64,000 nucleotides of DNA from Saturnia japonica (taxonomy: Eukaryota > Arthropoda > Insecta > Lepidoptera > Saturniidae). Every line of letters starts with the position of its first letter. Positions within the stretch are counted from its first letter, which is position 1. Position numbers and translations under genes: made by a program. The notes under the pieces were generated by a model, which made no database searches, was not told the DNA's origin, and saw only the letters and a program-made list of their open reading frames with translations. The DNA is taken from assembly GCA_033032175.1 (NCBI GenBank), contig CM065309.1, positions 5,642,001 through 5,706,000 on the forward strand, given 5' to 3'. This document shows positions 13,101 to 25,100 of this stretch, one piece after another.

Positions 13101-16100
13101 TTGCTATATCTCTTATGGTTTACTCAGCATAAGCCATTTAAGCGTCCGAATTGATTCACCATGACCAGTTTTATTTTTATTTTTGCGGAACCCTAATTCT
13201 TTTTCTAAAATAAAAGTAGCCTAAGTTACTCCCTATAAAATCAGCTATCTACCAGTGAAAGTCTCGTCAAAATCGGTCCAACCGTTTCGGAGATTACCCG
13301 AAACAAACAGACAGACAGACAAAAGTTTTTAAAAATAGGTGTTTTGTTATATGTATCGCATATACTTTCTTATGCATTTAGTAAAAAACTGTTATTTTGA
13401 CATTATAATCAGACATTTAAATTTTATTAATTGTATAGATGAAAGAACTAGCGTTGTGCCTCAGCTCGGCACGCGTTTTTTACGCAGTAATTATTTTCAT
13501 TCAATAATTTTATTTTGACTCATATTATTGACAATTCACATAGTTACACTTAAGAGATGACATTATATACTACCGGTGTAGAAAATTTCGTCAAAATCGG
13601 TTAAGAACGATATTTTAAAAAAAATTTCCTAAATAATAGGTCTTTTTTACCTATGAAATTGCCGTTCTGCAGTATTGGCCATATCAAATCAAAATAATTT
13701 TTGTTTGGCTAAGAATTCTAATTTCAAATTAATTTTATTTTAAAAACATGGAATTCTTTATCCAAAAGTTGTCACTTGTTTATTGATTAGTGTTATATTT
13801 TCATTGCATTTCAATCTTTTTTGTCATCATGGATACGTTAAAAATTCGAGTAATTATGGAATATGAGTACCGTCGTGGCAGCAACGCGGCACAAGCGACA
13901 CGCAACATCAACGACGTTTACGGAGCTAACACTACAAACCAACGCACCATCTGTTATTGGTTTGCTCGCTTCCGTTCTGGGAATTTCGACCTGAAAAATG
14001 AACCTCGCGGTCGTCCGAAGACTTTGGTCGACAATGACGAATTAAAGGCGATTGTGGAAGCTGATGATACACAATCTACGGCTGAATTAGCAGCAGCTTT
14101 CGACGTTAGCGTCAAAATAATATTGGTCCATTTGCGTCAAATTGGCAAGGTAAAAAAGCTTGACAAATGGGTGCCCCACGAACTGAATGATCACCAGCGC
14201 GAAGTACGCGTCGAGACGTGCCTTGCACTGCTCAACAGACACACAAATGAAGGAATTTTGAACTGCATTGCTACCTGCGATGAAAAATGGATTCTGTTTG
14301 ATAACCGCAAGCGCTCAGCAAGTTGGTTGGATCCTGGTTCAGCACCTAAACAATGCCCTAAACGAAAACTTACCCCTACAAAAGTGATGGTCATTGTTTG
14401 GTGGTCTAGCGCCGGTGTGATTCATCACAGCTTCTTACCAAACGGGGTGAGCATTACTGCAGATGTGTACTGTGAAGAACTGAACACAATGATGGAGAAG
14501 CTGGCACATCTCCAACCAGCATTGGTCAATCGCTCGTCTCCGCTGCTCCTGCACGACAACGCGCGACTTCATACTGCACAGTAGACCGTCTCCAAGTTGC
14601 AAGAACTGGGGTTGGAAGTTCTCCGTCATCCGCCCTACTCACCAGACCTTGCACCTACAGACTACTACTTTTTCTAGAATTTGGGTAACTCCTTGGCGGG
14701 AAAAGAATTCAATACCCAAAATGCCTTTGAAGAATTTGTTGCCTCCCGTCCAGCTGATTTCTTTAAGAAGGGCATCAATAAACTGCCACTGCGCTGGCAA
14801 AGATGCATTGATTGCATGGGTGATTAATTAGATTAATACAAATAAAAAATACATGAAAAAAATTCGTTTAAATTTGTTCATACAAAACGGTAATTTCATA
14901 GGTAAAGACCTAATATATTATTGACGATTCTTATAGCCTATCAATTATAGAATGACGTATGATGAAACGTTGATGAAAGTTGGTTGACAATTGGAGGAAA
15001 TCTGATTTAATGAATTTTTTTTAAATGCTATTTCTAATAATAATATTGATAACTCACTGGCTTATCAACGTAAAGCTCCAACTACAGTGACTAGGACAGT
15101 GAAAATTGCCATGCGAGTGCCTTCTACACTGTAGATGAGCACCAAGGCAGGATTTTTGGAATTCAACCCCTGGGGATGAATGTTTGTATGAAATTCCGTC
15201 ATTAATTTTAGACTGAACTACAGCCAAGCATGGCAAGGTTTAGCTAGCATTATATAAAAAGAAACAACAAAAGTTATATTCACCCGCCTGATATTTATAA
15301 TATTGATGGTAGAGAGATTACCGTGTATTTGTTAAAGTTTATTACTACTAATATTAGTCAAATATCCATTCCGCCATTGATATATTTTTATCTTATTATT
15401 TATTTTTTTAAATCCTGTAATAGGTATTTGTCATTGTTAAAGATGCCGAGAATACAGTTACCATACAACCTGAAAGAAATGATAATAGCCATGTGGTACA
15501 AGAAAACCTTGAAGGTAAAATTTTATTTTTGTTTTATGTAAGTAGGTCGCCGGCATTAAAATAAATATAGGAATTTGCGAGACATACAAAAGGCTTTAAG
15601 GGCTTTAACAAATAAACTCTGCTCACGTGTTTGGTCTCTAGGATTTGGTAGATTCCAGAAGGATCAAATATACATAGACTGATAAACACATTACCCTCCT
15701 TTGCATCGCGCAGTCGGGCTCGGTAAAAAGACGGTGTATTGATAGGTGGTAGTTTTATAATCTGATAAGCTCATGCGCGACCGTTTTATGCGAGACAGAC
15801 GTTGACACGGGCGAGGTAGCATTTCATTACTTCCGAGACAACATACTGTTTACTTTAGTTTACTGTGACTTCGCGGCTACGTCACGCAATTACACGCATT
15901 TCCCGTCCCTGCTACACAACCCGCTCCCGTTATCGTAAGTAGTACCTCGACTCAGCCAAAGTTTGTCGTCACATGGTACGGCCGCGCACGAATTTGTCGG
16001 ACTATAGTCGTAATTGTTTTTTTTAATTCTTGTCATCCATACTCAACCTGTGGCCTACCAACTGCCAAGCTTTATCCGTAGTCTTAAGTTTCTTATGTCC

Positions 16101-19100
16101 GACTTACGAAGACTAGGAAAAATTAAGTCTCGTTGAAGTTTTAAAATGTTTCTTATACATAATACTAGTAATTAATAAAGTAAATTAATTAAATAAAAAC
16201 ATAAAAACAAACACATCAGTAGTTACAAAAAATGTTCAATACAATCTAAAGTCGGTGTTATAATTCATTAACAAAATTCAAACGCGGCCGAAACTTGAAT
16301 TATCTAATACAAACAATTTAAATATTAATCTTAGGTCCTTACATATGAAATTGGCGTTTTGTACGGGAGGAATATAATGTCAATTTTTTTTGTTGTAAAA
16401 TACATTTAAGTAATTAATCAAAGTATGCACCGTTGTTATCTATGCACTTTTGTCATCTCATAGGTAGTTCATTGATCCCTATATTAAAAAAACCATGGAG
16501 GCGAGAATCAATAAACTCTTTGAAGGCGGTTTGGACTGTCGCATAGGAGTTGAATTTTTTTCCTTGTAGGAAGTTGTCCAAATTCCGGGAAAAATGGTAA
16601 TCTGTTGGAGCAAGGTACATACATATGGCATACCTAGTATAACACTGTGGTATCTTATTAACATTATCACAAATCTATAATTTTAAAAGAGAAAATAAGG
16701 GTATTTCTTGGGTTCAGCCATTGCGACGAGCGCTTCCTATTATCGTACAGTATCCACTTTTCATTCACAAGTAATGATTCGATTTAAAATCCTTTCATTA
16801 TTGTGTCGGTTGAGCAAAGTAACACAGCAGTCGACGCGTGTTTGCAAGTTCGATTCACTCAATTCATGAGGTACCCATCGTTCAAGTTTTTTTACTTTCC
16901 CGATTTGCTTCAAGTGGGTTAATACAGTTTTATCACTTACCCTGAATCCTGCAGTTATTTCTGAAGTGCTTTGTGATGGATCTGCTTCCACAAAAGCCTT
17001 TAATTCTTCTTTTTCCACTTCAGTTTTATCACTTACCCTGAATCCTGCAGTTATTTCTGAAGTGCTTTGTGATGGATCTGCTTCCACAAAAGCCTTTAAT
17101 TCTTCTTTTTCCACTTTGGTCTCCGGCCGTCCACGAGGTTGGTTCTGAAGGTCTACACATCACTAATCCTTCGAGCTGCTTCTGCAGCACGGTAGAACTC
17201 ATACTCGTAAATATACCGATATTTCATGTTTTCCATTATGCGGTAATAAGCGACGCCAAAGAAAAAAATTATGAGGAAAAACAAATTAATGACTGTTTTC
17301 AAAACTCAAATGTATCAGCTAAATGAATTTATAAATTTGAATTCGGAATTCTTAACCAAAGAGGAAATATTTCACATCAAAGTGGTCAGTGCGACTAAAC
17401 GCTAATTTCATATGTAAGGACCTAATATTTAAGAATATGTGATTTTGGTTGAGTCAGTTAGCAGGTGTTGATGAGCATTACAAGGGTAATCCAATCTGTG
17501 AGAGATAGTGACATTACTGAGATTAATATGTTAATAGATTCTCTATACTGTTGTATACAAGTGTAAGTAATCAATTATAACCAATGCGTTTCGTTCTTTG
17601 TGTAGTTAGAGCATATTTGAAGGATTGTGTTTATTTGATTGAATATAAGGACCTAAAAAGCAAAAGAATTTATATGAAAATTGTAGATGTAGTGCAATCG
17701 TTTCACGTACATGGTGTTTACGTCTTTTATTATGCAGGTGAAAATTAGATGACAAACAGACGATTAGATTAGATGTCTAGTTCCATTGTGTTTCGTATAA
17801 GTGAATGTATAGCTTCAAATAGTAATAATGATACAGTCAAGAAATAATGGTTGATTACACAGATCAAGCAGTGGAGACATCTGGAGATACCATAACCCTA
17901 GAAGAAGGAGTAATAGAAATTCCTGAGGAACTTGTCACTAATGCTAATGATAATAATGTGGTGGTGAATGTGGACGGGAATACTAACGAAGAACCAAATC
18001 CGGTATGTTAAGTCTACTTTTCCTTTTTAATCATACTTCCTTGGGTGTAAGGAGTTATATCGAGCTACATTTTGAGCGCCTTTTCCTATCGTGGATCGTG
18101 GCAATTGACGAAGTGTACAAAATAGGTGACTGAGTGGATACGGGAAGATAGGTATAACAAGTGTCATCAGTTTAGGTTACTGTGTACTGTGTTTGTGTTA
18201 CTTAGTACTGTTTAAAAAAAACGTAGTTTCTGAAAACTTTAACAACTTTTTATTGAATAAAGGTATCGTGATATTTCGTAATAAATATATCGTGAATAAG
18301 TCTTTTTAGGCCCAAGTATCTAAGGAGTAAAACAAAAATAGGCATCCAAATCAATCCGTTTTTGTGTGATGTGTGCATTACGGCAAACCACTAATATTTT
18401 ATTTATAGATGATAAAATACGTATCAACAATTTTTGCTATGATACATCTAAAGCTGGGTGTCGACCCGACCGGCTATTGGCGTGGCGACGCGTAACCAGA
18501 CGCACACGCACATAACTCTCTGACTCGTTTGTCAATCGGCTCAGCGACCCCCCCCCTGCTCCCCTGCTCCCCTGCCCCTCATCGTGCTGAGTTCGTTTAT
18601 AGTTGATCCATCTCACAAAGTCCGTTTTTATTGCCATATTTATTTTCTTTAATAAATCATCCTTTTATGCAATTTTTTAGAGCACGAGTACTTCTCATGC
18701 AACATCTGCAGAAGCACAAACGATTGGTGTTAAAAGGAAGAGAGATGGTAAATAATTGTATTCTATAATGTTTTGTTAACTAATTATTTTATTATTTTGA
18801 AAATTATGATAATATATTGTACTGCATAATAATAGTAAAGGCTTATATATTCTCTTCATATGTTTAATGAAATTTGCAATGCATTACTCACAAATAGATA
18901 AAATTATACAATTCCAGCTGGCGACCAGAATGGGGAGATTGTTACTGTGAAAGAATTCAATCAAGTATGTAATATTATAATGTTATCCTCATAAAATCCT
19001 TATAAAATTCTCAGGAGTAATTTTTACTTATGTTTAAATTGTCTTTGTATATTTTTGCTGTAAAAAAAATTTTTAATCAAGATTTTTCGTCTAAGTTCAA

Positions 19101-22100
19101 ACAACTTGCAGGACTATTTGTCGTTCTTTTACAGGTAGAAGTGCCTTACGTTGACATTAAACAAAGGTTATGTTGTTCAGGGCCTGCTCCGTCTGCTGGA
19201 ATGTCCCGTTTGCTTAGATTGGATGGAGCCTCCGATATCTCAATGCCGGCGTGGGCACCTCGTGTGCGCGCGCTGCCAGTCCCGCCTATCCGCCTGCCCC
19301 GTCTGCCGCTCCTTGTTCTCATCCGTGCGCAACCGTGCTATGGAGGGGGTGAGTATCAACGTCCACCTATACTGTCTATATCTTACGCCTTCAATACACG
19401 CTACCCTCTACCGTATACATGTGCAGGTGAATTAGAACAGACCGGAGCGTGTATTAGAATAGATTTGTGCAGTTTGCTGAACCTGGGCTAAATCGAAAAT
19501 CAATTTGTAATACGGTACGGCGAACCTGTGCGTGTGTACGTGCGCATACACGCCAACACGTGCGATCTACCTCCTCGGGTAAACCTTTTCGGTAGACCGT
19601 GGCGTATATAAGGCCGGCTTCGTATTATATGTATGTAGTGATTCATTCTTACCCTACTGGATACCAATACATGGGAAATAACAATTTAAAAAAAAGGAAC
19701 CAGTGTCAAAATGGCTGCCGAGTGTGTTATTTATATGTTAGTGGGCACTGTACCTGTGTTGTGCGCATTACTCCCAGTCATTTTATAAAACCAGTACAAA
19801 AACTAATATTTCATTTTTACGAGACGGCGTAACATTGATTTTGTCTTTCACTCCTTACGACTCTTATTCCTGTGCAGCCAGGACTGATGGCCGACTACGA
19901 CGTTGACTACCTCGAGCGATTTAGCACGAGAGTTCCGGTAAAGTTAACATAGCAAAATCGTCAAGTCGCGATTGGCTTACTTATATTTTACATCAGTACC
20001 GTTCTACATTAAACCACTACCGCTCGTTTTTGTTTCACGGACAGATGCCGTGCTTTGTCATATAAACATACGCCATGTTTAGTTGCTCGTACACGAAAAT
20101 CATTCGCGTTTAAGAGTGAATCCAATTTTCATACACGCATTCGCCTCGGAAGATCATTGTTAGACATTGTCAACATATTAGAAATAGCAACAAGTATGGA
20201 TCCACAAAAGCAGTTTACTGGACTCCATCATCCATGTGATCGTGCCTCTTGTTCAGTTTAGTGATTTTACAAACAGCTATATAAAATAAATTGTTATCAG
20301 AAAGTGAAATTTTAGTGTTTTGTGTGAAATAGAATAAGTTTAGTCCTTGCAAGTAATGTAGTTTTTTATAAATAGTAACATGGTGTAGTGACTGCTGTTC
20401 CCGAAACGCGACAAAGCAAAATAAAATAGCTGTGACGGATTTATCACCATGTGGCGTATTGGTACCGCGACCCAGTCGTGTACAAATTGCTGCCACCGCT
20501 CTTGATTACTGCATGAGCTGAATCTGGAAATTTGACACGCCTAAGGGCCGACGCTCACTGGCGGCACAGCACGGTATTGGATTTTTAAAGTAATATTAAT
20601 AATAATAGACGATAATTAAATGACGTTAAAATTGACATTTTTATGATAACGTTCGTGGTTACAAAAACAATGCCGCGGTAAGCAAGCACTGGCATGCCGT
20701 GTCGGTGACATCCCTCGGGAAGCTTTCGCATTCTTCGGGATGCCCAGCCGAGGTAAGGCAGCCACTGCGACTCCCGTGTGTGTCGTTTATGTGTGTGTGT
20801 TAACCTAAGGACGTCGCGGCATATCTTAGGATATCGCGGCATACTGAACGTCAGTGTGCGCTTATTTGTAGGGATACCGAATGATCCACTGCTGTGCCGT
20901 GCCGCCAGTAAGCACCGGCCCTAAGCGTTCTACTATTTCTCAACGTATCTAATTTGTTATTAACCCACGAATTTATGATTATTGCAGAATTGAACGACGT
21001 TATGTAGAAATGGATTAAACGCCTAATTCTAAAATATGCCGTTATAGACAGTTCAAATCGTTTGTGCACGCGTTCCTATGTGTGCGTAAAGAATGTATAG
21101 ATACAATGACTACGTTTGCGTGTCAAGAGGTATAAAACGACTTTACTGGTATTTTTTCTGTTACCCATTGCTGAATATCTATATTTTTATGTTAGAATTT
21201 AGCGTTTTAATATTTTGATCATTGTGATACACTCATTATAAAGCACAAGTACTGGTTAGATGAAAAATTTTCTCCGTGACGAATCAGACATTTTTATTAT
21301 TAACTATACCCTTAGAACAAAGCAATAAAAAAACGTGCTGAACGTGTAAACTACACGTATACTAGCTCACACACACACACACACATATGGCCGCGCGCAA
21401 AGATGAGTTGAAGTCTCTATACAGAGTTTGGTATGGTTACATTAATGTATAGTCCAAACTAAGAGTTTATTATTTGTTAAAAATCCAGTTGTATCTACTA
21501 CACTATTTGCGCTGTAGCATGGTGCGAGTGACAGTTGCCTGTATGACTTTGACATCTGTGAGTACTACATGACTAGAGATATGACGTTATGCAATTCATT
21601 TTTATCGCTAACGATACTCTCAGCATAAATCTAGTTCTCTTTAATATTGTTTTTCAGTTGTGCAGTGTAACTACGTGTATAAACTTGTCAATATAAATAT
21701 TTTATGGTTGCATATCTTTGTACTTATATAAAATAATCAAAATCGGGTTTATAATTTTTTTTTCGTGATATCATATAAATTGTTATTTGTTATAGTTTGT
21801 TGAGCTTGTTGTTTTATTTGTTGTTATTACTATGCATATGCATATAAAAAAAAACTGTTTTGGGTAGTCAGGCCAGAGAGCTTGTTGTTTGCCTCCGAGA
21901 CTACTTTGAAAGAGAACAACAAAACAATGGACCGTTTTTACCATTGAATCGGATTGTAGAACGAGTAGCCGAAGCTCTTGATATTAGCCGCAATACTGTT
22001 TCGCGTATAACACGTGAGAAAATTGGCCAAGACGGGTTGTCTGAAAATAAATTATTGACACCCAACAAAAAGCGGGCCAAGGTGAATCCAATCACAGATT

Positions 22101-25100
22101 TAGATGATTTTGCTAAGGTTGCTATTAAAAATCATATTTATGATTATTATAGAAGAATGGAGCTACCCACATTGCTCAAGCTTCTAAAATCATTAAAAGA
22201 AGCTGACTTGTTCAAAGGAGGTATTAAAAAGTTAACAAAAGGAATATCATTATGTGCCCTAGCAAGATGTACATTTTTAAGGATGGCCAAAAACATAAGT
22301 GACTGGAGCAAAGTTGTCTTTTTGGATGAAACGTGGCTAAACGCCAACCACACCGTGGGTAAAGGTTCGACCGACGATACGGTACAATCGTGTACCAAAG
22401 TGTCGGAGGGCAAAGCGAACGCCTTATTATTTGTCATGCAGGTAAAGCAAGTGGACTCGTCCCTAATTGTTTGTTTGATTTTAAGTAAAAAAAAAGCTAC
22501 GGTGTATCATGAGATTGAACTACGAAAAATTTAAAGATTGGTTCATAGGTCTATTAAATAATTTAAAAGAGCCTATGACCATGATAATGAACAACGCACC
22601 CACCATTCGGTACACGTTAATAAACCCTCAAACCAATCCAACCGCAAAAGCGAGTTAGTTAAGTGGCTGAGTGAAAATGGAGTTACAGCAGATATAAAGT
22701 CCGGCGTCATAAGCCACCAACTCCTACCTATGCTCTGGACGGGATGGCAAAAGATAAAGGCCACCAGGTCCTTCGACTACCACCCTACCATTGCCATTAT
22801 AACGATATTGACCTGATTTGGGCCCAAATAAAAGGTATGCTTTTAATTTCAATTCCCATTTTGAAGTTTTATAAAAATATCAGCTTTCCGGACGTAGCAT
22901 ATAGTTTAAAAATATTACCAGATACTAGATTAGACGTAAATAATATGGTGGCCCTATTACAAGAGGCCATCAACAATGTTCAACCTAAAGACTGGTCGAA
23001 AGTCGTTAATAAAACAAAAAGGGACATTATGTCTGATTGGGATCGTGACATCCATATTCACAACATAATGGAGACATCGTTAATAATATCCGTCACTGAT
23101 ACAGATGATGAATTTAGTGACAATTCAAATGTTCCTGACTTTGATATGAGTTTAGCAACTTAAGCAATTTTACCCTACATATGTTCAGTTGTCTCATTTA
23201 TGTAATTATAGACTTTTTTACAATAAAAATTGAACTACGCATAATATACTTTTTTTATTATAAAAACATCGACTATCCATCGTAGCAGGCAGTACATCCC
23301 ATCACTAAATACGTCTATGGGGCGGTACGTTATACGCATAACACTAATTTTTCTTTCCATTACATTTTATTTGTAGACTAGAGCATTCTGCTTGGGTTTA
23401 ATTTAATTTGCTACGGTTTTTAACGATTTAATATATTACGAATGTGGTACAGCTGTCAACCGCACCATGCTACAGCGCAAATAGTGAAATAGAATTTGAT
23501 CTGTCAAAATAATCTATTCTGAGGACAATTTGTGCTACCTACGAATATATCTCATACGAAAACTGCATAATTATCTCGAATGTTCTTACATAACGTTTTC
23601 CAATTTTCCGTTGATGGGTGTCGCGGAATATAGGTCGCGGAAATGCTGCGGTACCCATGCCGGCACGGTTGCGGGCGCGAGGTGAAGCTGCGGCGACGCG
23701 GCCCGCACGAATCGAGCTGCCCGGCCCGCAAGTACCACTGCCCAGCTCTCAGCTGCTCTGAACGCATACCTTTCCCTTACTCGGAACTCGCTCACCACTT
23801 CCAGGTTAATATCACTTACTAACTCTATTTATTAATCTAAGTCACTACCAGACTCGACCTCAATACATTCATCTAAACCGACAACGACGGCATGCACATT
23901 TAACGTTATTATCCTACCTATATTAATAAATCTGTAGTTCTGTCTGTAAATTCAATAGTCTACCAAAATTTTCCGAAAGCTATACTATATGAATGATACT
24001 GATCACGAATATGCCATTAAAAAAAATGTCTTTCTGTCTGTTTGTATGTCCGGATTTAACTCAAAAACGGCTTGACCGATTCTTGTGAAATTTTGTACAA
24101 GGGATGCTTATATCATTAGTCAATTGAGAGGGTATAAGAATTTTAAATATTACTTTTAGAAATTATGAAAAAAAGGAGTTTCTCAAAAATTAAATTTTTG
24201 TTAATCCTTAACTGATTTTTGATGAAATTTTGTACATGGGGAGTATAAATACTTACACAATCGATAAGCTCTTCCAATTGTCAATATTACTTTTAGAACC
24301 CGTAAAAAACTCAACATTTAAATTTTCATCGATTTTCAACCGATTCTGATCAAATTTTGTAGACGGGAAGATTTCACATCATTACATAATTGATAGGCTA
24401 TAAAAATCGTCAATAATACATTAGAAATAGTAGATTAGAATAATGAATTTTCAACCGATTTTGATGAAAATTGTACAATAGAAATACATGTCATTCCTTA
24501 GTTAATAGGCTATATAAATTGTCAATAATATGAGTAAAAATAAAATTACGGGATTTAAATAACTACTGAGTATTAATAAACGCGTGCGGAGCCGCGGGCA
24601 CACCGCTAGTTATTGTATATTTTAATAATTAATATGTATATGTAAACAACGATCTATATAGATAAATAAAATTGAAGTGTCTGTTTGTAATGTCAGAATA
24701 ACAAAATACATATGAAAGTATAAACGGAACTTATAACAAAAAAAGTCCTTTTTATTTCGGTTAATCCCCGAAACGGTTGGACCAATTTTGATGGAAGTTT
24801 CACTGGCAAATAACTGATGTTATGAGGAGTAGCTTAGGTTACTTTTACTTTAGAAATAAAATTAGGTGCCGCGCAAATAAAAATCAATTCGAGAAAGATG
24901 ACGAATTTGGGGCGTTTAAATTGCTTACGCTAAGTAAACCATAAGAGATATATTGTAATACATAATTGTGGATTTTAAAAGGACCTAACAAAAATTTAGC
25001 GAGAGCATAATTACGTCCAGCTTCTAAGGATCAACCACAATAAGCGTTAATGTCTTTAAAATAACCGGGAGCGGGGGTAGCAAGACTCGCACGTGTGCCC

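Larger units (their letters stand above)
13449..15050 (-). mobile_element. Helitron-like family 2 copy interrupted by mariner
   Basis: Starts CTAGCGTTGTGCC and continues with ACTCATATTATTGACAATTC, as in the copies at 34438 and 50283. It resumes after the mariner with ATTCTTATAGCCTATCAATT, matching 50447 and on. The mariner therefore landed inside an older family-2 element. Confidence 0.5.
16331..17425 (-). mobile_element. Mariner relic (cecropia-like) with TIRs
   Basis: Ends TTAGGTCCTTACATATGAAA and its complement at 17406-17425; TA follows the right end while the left flank is TC, probably mutated. The related relic at 58775 shares these ends. Contains a decayed transposase on the - strand. 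Confidence 0.8.

Noticed and set aside
19030..19491. 153-codon + strand ORF across the RING exon
   Set aside because: It runs through the intron on both sides and is in a different frame from the RING; the exon 19181-19348 explains the conserved protein.
20585..21069. ORFs over the MITE
   Set aside because: The sequence is explained by a MITE with TIRs and TAA duplication; no protein motif.
23552..23798. Two - strand ORFs over the SIAH zinc-finger exon
   Set aside because: The + strand frame carries the Cys/His pattern and correct splice phases; the - strand frames are shadows.
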